DNA from: UBA1783 sp964449115 | GTDB taxonomy: Bacteria > Bacillota_I > Bacilli_A > Erysipelotrichales > Erysipelotrichaceae | Length of the DNA stretch: 64,000 nucleotides | Direction of reading: 5' to 3' | Assembly: GCA_964449115.1 (NCBI GenBank) | Contig: CAYUXW010000007.1 | Location: 1 to 64,000, forward strand | In this document: in pieces, positions 41,172 to 50,154 of the stretch | How the letters are laid out: every line of letters begins with the position of its first letter | How positions within the stretch are numbered: the stretch's first letter is position 1 | Position numbers and translations under genes: made by a program | The notes under the pieces: model-generated | Told to the model about the DNA's origin: nothing | Seen by the model: only the letters and a program-made list of their open reading frames with translations | Database searches by the model: none

Positions 41172-42002
41172 ATGCTAGTCACATCAAAAGAAATGTTAAA
41201 AAGAGCTAAAGATGAAGGATATGCTCTTGTTGCTCCGGATTATTATGACAATAATTCATGTAGAGCCTTTGTTGAAGTTGCAGAAGAATTAAATCAACCT
41301 TTAATTCTATCTTTTGCAGCTGAAGTACATGACAGTATGCTTTCTTTAGAAGAAGCAGCACTGATTGGCAGATACTATGCTGAAACAGCTAAAGTTGATA
41401 TCGCTCTGCATTTAGACCATGGGACTAAATTTGATACGATTAAAAAAGCCATTGCCTATGGTTTTACTTCAGTAATGATTGATGCCAGCAGCTGTGACTT
41501 TGAAGAAAATGTTCGAAGAACAAAAGAAGTAGTGGAATATGCTCATGCTAGAGGAGTAGTTGTTGAAGCTGAAATTGGTCATGTTGGAAGCGGGGATACT
41601 TATTCTACTGCTGCTGATGATTCGATTTATACGGAAACTGAAGCAGCTAAGAAATTTGTTGAACTGACAGGAGTTGATTCGTTAGCTATTTCAATTGGTA
41701 CAGCTCATGGTCATTATAAAGGCACTCCAGTAATCAACTTTGAAAGATTACATGAAATTAGAGAGGCTTTGGATATTCCTCTGGTTTTACATGGTGGCTC
41801 ATCAAGTGGAGATGAGAATCTTAGAAGATGTGCAACCGAAGGCATCAGTAAGATAAATGTCTTTACCGATTTTGTAGTAGCAGCTTTTGAATCTGTAAAA
41901 AACGGTAATCCAAAAGACTGGTTTGAATTACTGCAGATGTCAGATGAAGGTGTTAAAGATGTCTTAAGACATTACTATAAAGTATTTAATTGTGTTAAGT
42001 AA
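41172..42002 (+). CDS. Class II ketose-bisphosphate aldolase (GatY/KbaY/FbaA family)
   Basis: Zinc-dependent aldolase of 276 residues. It has catalytic LHLDHGTKFDTIKKAI (proton-donor Asp and zinc His), VEAEIGHVGSGD, the zinc/phosphate segment SIGTAHGHYKG, and the phosphate-binding LHGGSSSGDE and KINVFTDF near the C-terminus. It would split a ketose phosphate into dihydroxyacetone phosphate and an aldehyde. Tagatose-1,6-bisphosphate or fructose-type substrates are typical of the family. The operon lacks a 6-phosphofructokinase-like kinase, so a monophosphate substrate is possible. Confidence 0.88.
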   Translation: MLVTSKEMLKRAKDEGYALVAPDYYDNNSCRAFVEVAEELNQPLILSFAAEVHDSMLSLEEAALIGRYYAETAKVDIALHLDHGTKFDTIKKAIAYGFTSVMIDASSCDFEENVRRTKEVVEYAHARGVVVEAEIGHVGSGDTYSTAADDSIYTETEAAKKFVELTGVDSLAISIGTAHGHYKGTPVINFERLHEIREALDIPLVLHGGSSSGDENLRRCATEGISKINVFTDFVVAAFESVKNGNPKDWFELLQMSDEGVKDVLRHYYKVFNCVK

Positions 42003-42014
42003 GGGGGGGATATT

Positions 42015-42710
42015 ATGAAAAGAGAATTGAGAAGTCCATTCTTTGTGTTAAACCCTAAATGTTATTTATGGGGTGAAGAAGCTTATAAATTAGGTGCTGT
42101 CGCTGAGGAGCTGGCAGTCAAATATGATTTAGATATTATTTATACAGGTTCTCTGGTTGACTTGGCAAGATTTGCTGAAGATTTTCCACATCTGATAATC
42201 TGTGCTCAAAATATGGAAGCTTTAAGACCAGGAAAGGGAATGGGACATATTTTACCAGAAGCACTGAAAGAAGCAGGAGTACAGGCAACTTTTCTAAATC
42301 ATGCTGAAAATCCAAAAACAGTTTCTGATTTAACTGAAACAATTGCCAGGGCTAAGGAATTAGATATTTTGACAATTGTCTGTGCTGATGATGTCGCTGA
42401 TGCAAAAGCTATTGCTCAGCTAGAACCAGATGTTATGGTTTGTGAACTTAAAAGTTTAATCGGTACTGGTAAAACAGCTGATATGGATTATATGAAAGCA
42501 ACCAATGAAGCAGTTAAATCGGTTTCTTCTAAGACAAAAACACTACAGGCAGCTGGAATTTCCAGCGGAGAAGATGTTTACAAAGCTATAGCATCGGGAG
42601 CTGATGGTACTGGCGGAACCAGCGGTATAGTAGCTGCAAAAGATCCAGAGGCGACATTAAGAGAGATGATTGCGGCTTTAGATAAAGCTAGAACAGATTT
42701 TTATAAATAG
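42015..42710 (+). CDS. Triose-phosphate-isomerase-like sugar phosphate isomerase
   Basis: TIM-barrel protein of 231 residues, a little shorter than standard TIM. The catalytic set seems conserved: NPK with Lys15, His96 in FLNHAEN, Glu144 in CELKSLIGTGK, and the two phosphate-binding loops AAGISSG and ADGTGGTSGI. The flexible loop after the Glu differs from the standard WAIGTGK form. This is an operon-specific paralogue, perhaps acting on a tetrose or ketose phosphate or speeding triose interconversion after the aldolase. GGGGGG ahead of the ATG gives strong initiation. Confidence 0.8.
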   Translation: MKRELRSPFFVLNPKCYLWGEEAYKLGAVAEELAVKYDLDIIYTGSLVDLARFAEDFPHLIICAQNMEALRPGKGMGHILPEALKEAGVQATFLNHAENPKTVSDLTETIARAKELDILTIVCADDVADAKAIAQLEPDVMVCELKSLIGTGKTADMDYMKATNEAVKSVSSKTKTLQAAGISSGEDVYKAIASGADGTGGTSGIVAAKDPEATLREMIAALDKARTDFYK

Positions 42711-42716
42711 TAAAAA

Positions 42717-42746
42717 TTTCAAACGCTTTAAAAAGTAGGATATAAT
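42717..42746 (+). promoter_or_regulatory. Possible internal promoter with catabolite-element-like core
   Basis: TTTCAA (42717-42722), 18 nt, TATAAT (42741-42746). The -35 region contains AAACGCTTT, which matches the core of CcpA sites but lacks the outer bases. It could express EIIB-EIIC separately. Confidence 0.35.
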
Positions 42747-42767
42747 GAAACAAAGGAGATGTTTATT

Positions 42768-43055
42768 ATGAAAAAGATTTTATTATGTTGTGGCACTGGT
42801 GTAGCTACCAGTACCGTAGTTCGTAAAAGACTGGAAGAGGAATTGAATAAGAGAGGATATAAGGGTAAATTTACTATTAACCAATGTAAAGCAGTAGAAG
42901 TTCCTAGCAAATCAAAAGATGCTGATTTATGTGTCAGCACCATTGCTAATTCTTATACCTGCCATTGTCCATTAATTGTAGCTACCAATTTGCTTGTAAA
43001 TAGAAACACTGAAGAAATCTATAATCAAATTGAAGAAGCGCTGTTCAGTGAATAA
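42768..43055 (+). CDS. gatB: PTS galactitol-type EIIB component
   Basis: The 95-residue phosphocarrier has the phosphocysteine loop ILLCCGTGVATSTVV (Cys in CGTGVATS, about residues 6-14), typical of galactitol EIIB. The start at 42768 is set by AAAGGAGA nine bases upstream; an ATG at 42759 is too close to that site. It receives phosphate from the EIIA at 40702 and phosphorylates the sugar alcohol or sugar carried by EIIC. Confidence 0.88.
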   Translation: MKKILLCCGTGVATSTVVRKRLEEELNKRGYKGKFTINQCKAVEVPSKSKDADLCVSTIANSYTCHCPLIVATNLLVNRNTEEIYNQIEEALFSE

Positions 43056-43163
43056 TTTAACTAAGTTGCAATATTTAGTTAGTAAATTAATTGTTAAGAC
43101 TTGTGGGGACAAAGAATTAACAGAAAGTATAAATCTAAATAAAAAAAGGAGGATATTAGGTTT

Positions 43164-44507
43164 ATGGATTTTATTTTAAAAGTTTTTGCTTTTATTAGTG
43201 ATTGTGGACCGAGTGTAATGATGCCTATAATGATTGCCACGCTTGGTATTCTTATGGGAGCTGGTATAGGCAAATCAATTCGTGGTGGTTTAACTGTTGG
43301 TGTTGGTATAATTGGGTTAAACTTATCTACTGGATTAATGGGATTTTTAGCTACAGCGGTTGCACAGATGTCTGCTAATTTTGGCTTGTCACTTGCTACA
43401 GTAGATATTGGATGGCCTGCAGCTGCAGCTATCGCTTTTGCAACTCAGGTAGGTGCACTAATCATTCCAGTATGTTTACTTGTAAATATCATTATGATCG
43501 TTACCAAAACTACTCAGACAATCAATATTGATATTTGGAATTTCTGGCACTTCGCATTTACAGGTTCATTAGTCGCTGCTGTAACAGGAAATGTTGCTTT
43601 AGGCTTAGTCGCTGCGGTTTGTAATGAAGTAATAGTCTTAGTATTAGGAGATATAACTGCTCCTGCTTTAGAAACAACATTAAATATGCCTGGTGTATCT
43701 TTACCACATGGCTTCAGTGCTGCATTTGCCCCAATCGCACTAGTATGTAACTGGATTATTGAAAAAATTCCTGGTTTAAGAGATGTTGATTTCTCACTTG
43801 AAGGTTTACAGGATAAGATTGGTGTCTTTGGTGAACCAATTATTGTTGGGTTTGTATTAGGTTTAATTATTGGTGTTGCAGCAGGACAGGATTTCAAAAC
43901 TGCTATGGCAACAGCAATCAACCTGGCTGCAACAATGGTACTAATTCCTAAGATGGCAGCTTTATTAATGGAAGGTTTAATTCCTATTTCTGATGCTGCA
44001 AGTGCCTTTGTTGACAAGCATTTCTCTGGTAGAGGACAAATGTACATCGGTCTTGACTCTGCAGTTGGTGTTGGTCACCCAATGACAATTACTTTAGGTT
44101 TAATTTTAGTTCCAGTAACATTATTTTTAGCTGTTATCTTACCAGGTAATACAGTCTTGCCAGCAGTAGACTTGGCAGTTTTACCATTCATTTTCGTTTT
44201 AATTTTACCAATCTGTAAAGGTAATGGTTTCAGAAGTTTAATTACTGGTTTAGTATGTTTAACAGCAGGTCTGTATATCGCAACATATTTAGCTGGACCT
44301 ACAACTGCTGTTGCAGCTTCTATTAATTTCGATATGGGTGGTGCTACTTCAATTTCATCTATTTGTGATGGTGCTAATCCTTTGACTGCACTTCTTTATA
44401 CAATTGGTAATTTACCTCCAGTTGTAGCATATGTTGTGCTAATTGCAATCGCAATTGCTTTTGCAGCTTATAATGGAATCAGAATTAGAAAAATTAATAA
44501 AGCTTAA
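43164..44507 (+). CDS. gatC: PTS galactitol-type EIIC permease
   Basis: Integral membrane transporter of 447 residues with about ten helices. It matches the galactitol family: IATLGILMGAGIGKSIRGGLTVG near the N-terminus, and SAVGVGHPMTITLGLILVPVT and GNGFRSLITGL further on. It takes the substrate in with phosphorylation by EIIB. A GGAGG lies 12 nt before the ATG, a little far. A hairpin follows the gene. The substrate could be galactitol, a pentitol or a related ketose. Confidence 0.9.
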   Translation: MDFILKVFAFISDCGPSVMMPIMIATLGILMGAGIGKSIRGGLTVGVGIIGLNLSTGLMGFLATAVAQMSANFGLSLATVDIGWPAAAAIAFATQVGALIIPVCLLVNIIMIVTKTTQTINIDIWNFWHFAFTGSLVAAVTGNVALGLVAAVCNEVIVLVLGDITAPALETTLNMPGVSLPHGFSAAFAPIALVCNWIIEKIPGLRDVDFSLEGLQDKIGVFGEPIIVGFVLGLIIGVAAGQDFKTAMATAINLAATMVLIPKMAALLMEGLIPISDAASAFVDKHFSGRGQMYIGLDSAVGVGHPMTITLGLILVPVTLFLAVILPGNTVLPAVDLAVLPFIFVLILPICKGNGFRSLITGLVCLTAGLYIATYLAGPTTAVAASINFDMGGATSISSICDGANPLTALLYTIGNLPPVVAYVVLIAIAIAFAAYNGIRIRKINKA

Positions 44508-44528
44508 TTTTTTGCTAATTAAAGTATA

Positions 44529-44560
44529 GGGGCTTTTATTAGCCCCTTGCTTGTCTTAAG
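44529..44560 (+). terminator. Hairpin after the PTS operon
   Basis: GGGGCT (44529-44534) pairs with AGCCCC (44541-44546). The following TTGCTTGTCTT is a weak T-run, so some read-through to the next gene is likely. Confidence 0.5.
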
Positions 44561-44570
44561 GGGATAATTA

Positions 44571-45149
44571 ATGAAAAAATATGTATATAAGAAAGACCAT
44601 TTTTTTGTAAGGGTTACTTTGGTTGGTATTATTTGTATTTTTATGGGTATATACAATATATATCTATTTGTAATTAATAGAAATTATTTAAATTTATTTA
44701 TAGTGGTAATATGCGCCTATCAGATTTTGAATACATTTTTTTCGTTATCTAATCCTGAAGAAGTGTATATTGATGATCATCGTCTTACCTTTAAAGCCTA
44801 TGGGAAAGTTCATACTTATGATTTCAAACAGATTTATGATTTTAGAGTTAAAGAATTTCCCCAAGCTAAGAAAGTGTATGTCAGGATAAATAAAAATCAG
44901 AATAACTTATTAAAGGGAAGATATTGGGTATTTTGTTTATACTTTAATGATGCTGATGAACTGTTTCAATGGTTTTTAGATAAGGAATATCAGATGCACC
45001 CTGATACAGTCAAAGCAACTGCTAGAAGAAGTAATGAATTATCACCTGAAGAGAAGGAAAAAAGAGCTCAACTTAAAGCTGAAAGAGAAAAAAATAAGAA
45101 ACCAGGTTTCTTTACTAATAAAAATAAAGATGAAAAAGGGGGAAAGTAA
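44571..45149 (+). CDS. Two-helix membrane protein with PH-like domain and basic tail
   Basis: The 192-residue protein has two transmembrane helices (about 14-33 and 39-58), a soluble part with a beta-rich PH-like pattern (PEEVYIDDHRLTFKAYG through WVFCLYF) and a Lys-rich tail (about 155-192). Its function is not recognised. The tail is the kind that binds acidic lipids or RNA, but this is only composition. It starts with GGGG ahead of the ATG and ends 1 nt before the YjbQ gene. Confidence 0.6.
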   Translation: MKKYVYKKDHFFVRVTLVGIICIFMGIYNIYLFVINRNYLNLFIVVICAYQILNTFFSLSNPEEVYIDDHRLTFKAYGKVHTYDFKQIYDFRVKEFPQAKKVYVRINKNQNNLLKGRYWVFCLYFNDADELFQWFLDKEYQMHPDTVKATARRSNELSPEEKEKRAQLKAEREKNKKPGFFTNKNKDEKGGK

Positions 45150-45150
45150 A

Positions 45151-45675
45151 ATGGCTGTCTATAAAGAGACAATTACTGGATTGGTAAGCAAAGGTGTCAG
45201 TCCAACTTATTTTGACATTACTGAAGAAGTAAAAGCAATTATTGAAAGAAGTAAAATACAGAATGGTATTATCTGTGTTATCTCACCACATACTACATGT
45301 TCAGTATTTTTTGAAGAGTATTGTCATGATCTGATGCCCAATGGAAAGGAATTTTTACAACAGGACTTGGATAATGCACTGGAAAAGATTATTCCTGATC
45401 AGACAAAATGGGGACAATACTTCTATCCGGGAACACTTCATTTTGAAGATGTTGAAGCCTGGCCTGATTACTTAAAATGGCTGCCATCAGGGACCAGAGA
45501 AGAACTGTTTAATTGTGATGCTCATTTAAAAGCGACAATTTTGGGCAACAGTGCTACTTTTGAATTAGATGAAGGTAAATTAGGAGTTGGTAAAACAGGT
45601 TATATCTATTTTGTTGACTTTGATAGAAATCGTTCTAGAAATAGAAGATGTAGAGTAGTAATTATCGGAGAATAG
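45151..45675 (+). CDS. YjbQ/UPF0047 family protein (secondary thiamine-phosphate synthase type)
   Basis: The 174-residue protein has the family core: MAVYKETITGLVS, ISPHTTCSVFFEE, and a C-terminal GKTGYIYFVDFDRNR. Members have a metal-binding His set and weak thiamine-phosphate synthase activity has been reported, but the real role is unclear. This member is longer than the common ~135 residues, through an insertion around LEKIIPDQTKWGQYFYPGTL. The start follows GGGGGAAAG. Coupled to the preceding membrane protein gene. Confidence 0.82.
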   Translation: MAVYKETITGLVSKGVSPTYFDITEEVKAIIERSKIQNGIICVISPHTTCSVFFEEYCHDLMPNGKEFLQQDLDNALEKIIPDQTKWGQYFYPGTLHFEDVEAWPDYLKWLPSGTREELFNCDAHLKATILGNSATFELDEGKLGVGKTGYIYFVDFDRNRSRNRRCRVVIIGE

Positions 45676-45684
45676 AATTTTATA

Positions 45685-45727
45685 AAAACTGTAACAATTA
45701 ATTTGTGAAAAAAGTTACAGTTTTTTA
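45685..45727 (+). terminator. Terminator after yjbQ
   Basis: AAAACTGTAAC (45685-45695) pairs with GTTACAGTTTT (45714-45724), perfect over 11 bp, with a T-run. Confidence 0.75.
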
Positions 45728-45838
45728 TGACTTTTAATGAAGATGCTGACAAAAAGTCTTATAATGAAATAGGCACTGAACATTTGTTAAAATGAGCTGA
45801 GTTCTTCATTTTAAAAAACAACGATGGGAGGCATAATT

Positions 45839-46528
45839 ATGAAACGATTATTGTTGTTGGTGTTAGCATTATTAATTCTTGCTGGTTGTCAAGAAAAACC
45901 ATTATTGTCCAAGCAGGACAATTTACATGAATCAGTATTAAATTATTATCAGCTGAGTAATCCTGTTTTTAAATCAGACAATTTAGAAGCTAAAGTTGAA
46001 CTTGTTAAAGTTGAAACGGAAGAAAATATTTATTATAGATATTTAATAATCTTTGTTCCTTTGTATGTTGAAAATATGCAATTTAAATATGCTCAAATAG
46101 AATATCTTGATCAACAGCTTCAAGATTACATCGATTCGCTTGTTCCTTTAGAAGGTGGCTATGATCAAATGAATATGTTACTTAGTAAACAGACAAATCT
46201 GGATTGGCCGATATATAAAGAAATTGAAGATTTTAGAGCTACTCTTTGGGCAACATATTTAACGCTACCTAAAAAAGAAATTGCTGAAGGTAAGTATTCA
46301 ATCGAACAGATTGATAATATGATGGCTAATTTTGAATTGGTCATTGGGTTTAATAAGTTTAAAGACACGATAAAAGTAGAAAATTTAGAAATGATAGTTG
46401 TAGATGAAGTGGATCAATATAATAGGGGTGATATCGAAACAATGAGAAAAGATACTTCACCTTTAATGTATTTTACTTCCTACACTTTTGAAAATGAAAT
46501 TGATATCTTGATTGAACTATCAGATTAG
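45839..46528 (+). CDS. Lipoprotein of unknown function
   Basis: The 229-residue protein has a signal peptide and lipobox LILAGC with Cys17 as the anchored residue. The acidic mature part has helical and beta stretches and no motif that I recognise. GGGAGG precedes the ATG at 45839; an ATG at 45824 overlaps that site. It is followed by another lipoprotein of the same general type but without evident sequence similarity. Confidence 0.65.
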   Translation: MKRLLLLVLALLILAGCQEKPLLSKQDNLHESVLNYYQLSNPVFKSDNLEAKVELVKVETEENIYYRYLIIFVPLYVENMQFKYAQIEYLDQQLQDYIDSLVPLEGGYDQMNMLLSKQTNLDWPIYKEIEDFRATLWATYLTLPKKEIAEGKYSIEQIDNMMANFELVIGFNKFKDTIKVENLEMIVVDEVDQYNRGDIETMRKDTSPLMYFTSYTFENEIDILIELSD

Positions 46529-46602
46529 CCGGGTTGTAAATATATATATATATAATGTAGTTAGAATAGCCTTAATTTATTTTCAGAGGGGGGGAATTTA
46601 TC

Positions 46603-47526
46603 ATGAAAAAATTACTGATGGTATTTGCTGTATTATTGATTTTAGTTGGCTGTAATAATAAGAAAGAGCCTGTTGGGGCAAAAGAGCTGGATGTTTTTGC
46701 TCAGGCATATGCCGAAGAGTATTTAGAAATCAGCAATTTATACAATGCAGATTTGAATTACTATCTTTATGCCAGTACTGAATCTGATAATGAAAATATC
46801 TATGGCTACTTTTTGTTTTGTGAAGATGAATGTATAGCGAAAGTTCATCTTGAGTATACTGAAGAAATCGTCTATGGTGGAATGAGTTTTAAATGGAATA
46901 CCGGAATTATTACTGGTGAAGTTTTAGAAGGTGTATATGGAGATATAAAGACCGGTTCTGAAAAAATACATCTTAATGATAGTATCGAGATGAATTATAT
47001 AACGGATATAAAGATTGAAAAATTGGAAATATCAGAAGATATATTAAAAAAGATGGAGCAAAATGCTATCGAAGAAGCCCAAAGGTATTTATCTGAAATT
47101 GAAATGGGTGATTCTAAATTTGAATTGTTAGAATTTATTCCTATTTTCAGCTCATATGTGGCAAGCGACAGAAAAACACTTATTATTGGTCAAACTAATG
47201 TCATTGAATATGTTTTAGTCAAAGACGGAAAACCGATATATATCATTTCTTTTGAGGCCAGCAGTGGCGATTCAGCATATTGCTATGAATTTGAAAATTA
47301 TTTAGGTATTGATTTTAACGAACTTACAAATATGAAAAAAGTATTCAGGTTAGTTGGTGGAAGATATGGTTATCATAATGACATATTTATCTCGGACAAT
47401 GAATATCTAAATGAGATTTCTTATAATAGTCAGTTTTGTATTACATTTATCACAAAAAAAGCTTATAACAAAGCCTTTGATATTTTAAATGAAATCGATG
47501 AATTAAAGGTAATTAAAACCTGGTAA
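46603..47526 (+). CDS. Lipoprotein of unknown function
   Basis: The 307-residue protein has lipobox LILVGC, Cys17. The mature part is acidic. A strong GAGGGGGGG site precedes the ATG after an alternating TA tract. I recognise no family. It probably shares a message with the lipoprotein upstream, as no terminator separates them. Confidence 0.65.
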   Translation: MKKLLMVFAVLLILVGCNNKKEPVGAKELDVFAQAYAEEYLEISNLYNADLNYYLYASTESDNENIYGYFLFCEDECIAKVHLEYTEEIVYGGMSFKWNTGIITGEVLEGVYGDIKTGSEKIHLNDSIEMNYITDIKIEKLEISEDILKKMEQNAIEEAQRYLSEIEMGDSKFELLEFIPIFSSYVASDRKTLIIGQTNVIEYVLVKDGKPIYIISFEASSGDSAYCYEFENYLGIDFNELTNMKKVFRLVGGRYGYHNDIFISDNEYLNEISYNSQFCITFITKKAYNKAFDILNEIDELKVIKTW

Positions 47527-47544
47527 TGTAAAAATACATATTAA

Positions 47545-47574
47545 AGGCAGCTATAGATAATGGCTGCCTATTTT
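47545..47574. terminator. Terminator between converging lipoprotein and phosphoesterase genes
   Basis: AGGCAGC (47545-47551) pairs with GCTGCCT (47563-47569), then ATTTTGATTTT. It overlaps the last codon of the leftward gene. Confidence 0.6.
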
Positions 47575-48362
47575 GATTTTAAGGTTATAACAACAAGTTC
47601 TGGACTGCTGAAGATTCGATAGTCAAACTCTGTCAGTCCGATGCCTCTACTGCGATAGAGGTTTTTGTTTTTCCCAAATCGATAATCTGCTTTGGAAAAG
47701 AAATTGACCTGCTTATCATGAGTGTGACCACTTAAAACCAGATTTACATTAGCTGGCAGGTTTTTGTAAGTCTCAGTGCCATGTAGTAAGACAATTGAAT
47801 AAGTTTCATTTGATACCTGTTCAATAGTGTGACTGCCAAAATTATCTCCATAAAGGGTGATATATCCAGTTGGATTGTTGTAGAGTTTCATTTCTGAAGC
47901 TATAATTTCAAAATTAGAATCTCCAAGTATTTTTTTAACCAGCAGCTCTCTTGTTTCACTACTGAAATCAAAATCACCCAAGATGGCAAATTTACCCAGC
48001 GGTGCATCAATAGATGATAGTAAATCAGTAAGAATATCTACATCACTGCTGATAGGGGCATAGTTTTTGTCAAATAGATCGCCGCCAAATAAAACTATAT
48101 CAACATTAAGATTGTTGATAGTTGTCTTAAGTTTTGAAATATGTTCTTCGTTGAATAAATATCCATATTCAATATCAGTTAAAAAAAGAATCTTTACCTC
48201 ATCGAAGTTTGATGGTATTTTTTCTGATGTTTCATCAATGTATGACACTTTAAAAGTAAAAGGAACGATATATTTTCCACGATAAACAACTATCATACTT
48301 GAGATTAAAATTACGATGATAGCTGCTATTACTGCTACTAATGTCTTTTTTCTTTTTATCAT
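47568..48362 (-). CDS. Divergent metallophosphoesterase, membrane-anchored
   Basis: The 264-residue protein has an N-terminal signal anchor (about 7-27). Calcineurin-like phosphoesterase motifs are partly altered: DxH reads FLTDIEYG (His to Glu), GDxxD is kept as GGDLFDK, GNHD reads GDFD (both Asn and His lost), HG is VLLHGTE, and GHTH is kept as LSGHTHDKQ. This is like YkuE-type exported enzymes in layout. Loss of the Asn-His pair would be expected to weaken or change catalysis. It could bind metal with altered specificity. It begins just beyond the RNase J terminator. Confidence 0.78.
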   Translation of the reverse strand: MIKRKKTLVAVIAAIIVILISSMIVVYRGKYIVPFTFKVSYIDETSEKIPSNFDEVKILFLTDIEYGYLFNEEHISKLKTTINNLNVDIVLFGGDLFDKNYAPISSDVDILTDLLSSIDAPLGKFAILGDFDFSSETRELLVKKILGDSNFEIIASEMKLYNNPTGYITLYGDNFGSHTIEQVSNETYSIVLLHGTETYKNLPANVNLVLSGHTHDKQVNFFSKADYRFGKNKNLYRSRGIGLTEFDYRIFSSPELVVITLKSK

Positions 48363-48385
48363 AAAATCACCATTAACATTCTAAC

Positions 48386-48414
48386 ATAAAAAATAGTGAG
48401 ATTACTCACTATTT
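48386..48414 (-). terminator. Terminator of RNase J, overlapping its stop codon
   Basis: Perfect 10-bp stem 48391-48400 with 48405-48414, loop ATTA, and a T-run on the minus strand. The RNase J stop codon (48409-48411) is within the stem. Confidence 0.75.
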
Positions 48415-50142
48415 CTTGAATTCTGGATCAATATAATTTAGAACAACAGGAATAACTATTGGCTGTCTATTGGTCTTGGAATACAGGTATGGTTCCAAAG
48501 TTTCTCGGATAGTATTTTTTAACTCACCAAATGTTGTTTTCTGCTGCATTTTCTTTCTTAAGGCATCATAAATCAACAGTTCGCCTTCCTTCAGCATTGT
48601 CTGTCCTTCTTTAATGTAGACAAATCCTCTAGAGATGATATTAGGTCTACATAGTATGGTATTAGTTCTAGAATCAATTGTAACGATAGCAGCAACTAAG
48701 CCATTGTCAGCCAGTATTCTTCGATCCTTTAATACGGCGGTGGCAATTCCACTTGAATCATTACCATCAATATAGATATCATCTGTTTGAATTTTATGCT
48801 CCCAGAGGAAAGCTTCCCCATTTCTTAAGACAACAACATTGCCATTGGCACAAATAAAGATATTTTCTTCTGGAACTCCTGTTTCAACAGCTGTATCAGC
48901 GTGCATTTTGAGCATCTTATATTCACCATGTATGGGCATAAAATATTTAGGTTTAACCAGCTGGAGCATTAACTTCTGTTCTTCCTGAGAAGCATGTCCA
49001 GTTGTGTGCAGGTTATTTAACAATGAATTTGTCAAGACATTGGCACCAAGTCTGGTTAATGAATTAACGATTGAGTTAACACTCATCTCATTGCCAGGAA
49101 TTGGGTTAGAAGAGAAGATTACCGTGTCTCCTGGAATAATCTTGATGTATCTATGAGAAGCGTTAGCCATTCTACTTAATGCAGCCATTGGTTCACCCTG
49201 TGAGCCGGTACACAAGATGCAGATTTTATTTGAAGGATAAGTTGATAACAATTCTGGATCAACAAAGTCATCTTCACTGGCTACAATATGTCCCAGTCGT
49301 CTTCCAATCTGCACAACATTTTCCATACTTCGGCCAACAACACTGACTTTTCTGCCATGAGTTATTGCTCCGGAAATAATCTGCTGAATTCTATGGACAT
49401 TGCTTGAGAAGGTCGCAATGATTAATCTTCCTTTGGTTTTGGCAATAATATCAGAAATTGATTTAGCGACCTGTTTTTCACTAATTGAAAATCCTGAAAC
49501 GGCTGAGTTGGTCGAATCTGATAACAGCAAGCTGATACCAAACTGTCCCATAAAAGAAATTACCTGATAATCTGAATTGCTTCCAACTGGTGTCAAGTCA
49601 AATTTAAAGTCACCTGTTGACATAATCCAACCATTAGATGTCTGGATAGCTACACCAAAAGAATCAGGGATTGAGTGTACAACATGGAAAAAAGCCACAT
49701 GAAAATGCTTTGAAGTAAACCTGAAAGATTCAGTATTTTCTACCACATGTAAGGTAGTATTACTTAACAATCTAGCATCTTCAAGCTTCTTTTCTACCAG
49801 GGCAATCGCAAATCTTGAACCGTATATATCTGGAATATTGCATACTCTCAATAAGTAAGGAATTCCCCCTATATGGTCTTCATGACCGTGGGTGATAAAT
49901 AAGGCTTTGATTTTTTCCTGATTTTTAATCAGATATGTATAATCTGGAATAACGTATTCCACACCTAACAATTCTTCGTTAGGGAATATTAAACCAGAGT
50001 CAAGGATTATAATTTCATCTTCCTGTTCAATACAATATAAGTTTTTTCCAACTTCTCCCATTCCTCCCAAAGCGAAAATACGGGTGTCACTTGGCAGAAA
50101 AGAAGAAATCTTTCTTGAATTAAATTTGTATGGTTCGCTCAT
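48409..50142 (-). CDS. rnj: Ribonuclease J
   Basis: Metallo-beta-lactamase/beta-CASP RNase of 577 residues with 5'-to-3' exonuclease and endonuclease action on mRNA and rRNA precursors. It shows the zinc motif THGHEDHIGG (84-93), the GDFKFD motif, beta-CASP segments, HTTGHASQEE and MPIHGEYKM, and the C-terminal domain used for dimerisation. The length is close to the family norm. A TTAGGAGG site precedes the ATG. It is 12 nt after the peptide deformylase gene, in one unit. No second rnj copy is in the window. Confidence 0.96.
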   Translation of the reverse strand: MSEPYKFNSRKISSFLPSDTRIFALGGMGEVGKNLYCIEQEDEIIILDSGLIFPNEELLGVEYVIPDYTYLIKNQEKIKALFITHGHEDHIGGIPYLLRVCNIPDIYGSRFAIALVEKKLEDARLLSNTTLHVVENTESFRFTSKHFHVAFFHVVHSIPDSFGVAIQTSNGWIMSTGDFKFDLTPVGSNSDYQVISFMGQFGISLLLSDSTNSAVSGFSISEKQVAKSISDIIAKTKGRLIIATFSSNVHRIQQIISGAITHGRKVSVVGRSMENVVQIGRRLGHIVASEDDFVDPELLSTYPSNKICILCTGSQGEPMAALSRMANASHRYIKIIPGDTVIFSSNPIPGNEMSVNSIVNSLTRLGANVLTNSLLNNLHTTGHASQEEQKLMLQLVKPKYFMPIHGEYKMLKMHADTAVETGVPEENIFICANGNVVVLRNGEAFLWEHKIQTDDIYIDGNDSSGIATAVLKDRRILADNGLVAAIVTIDSRTNTILCRPNIISRGFVYIKEGQTMLKEGELLIYDALRKKMQQKTTFGELKNTIRETLEPYLYSKTNRQPIVIPVVLNYIDPEFKK

Positions 50143-50154
50143 AATATCTTCCTC

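Noticed and set aside
43514..44047. 177-codon minus-strand frame inside the EIIC gene.
   Set aside because: It is antisense to conserved transmembrane coding sequence, with no site for initiation and no protein character.
46536..46556. Alternating TA tract between the two lipoprotein genes as a phase-variation site.
   Set aside because: It is short, far from promoter-like spacing and outside coding sequence. There is no evidence of variation from a single sequence.
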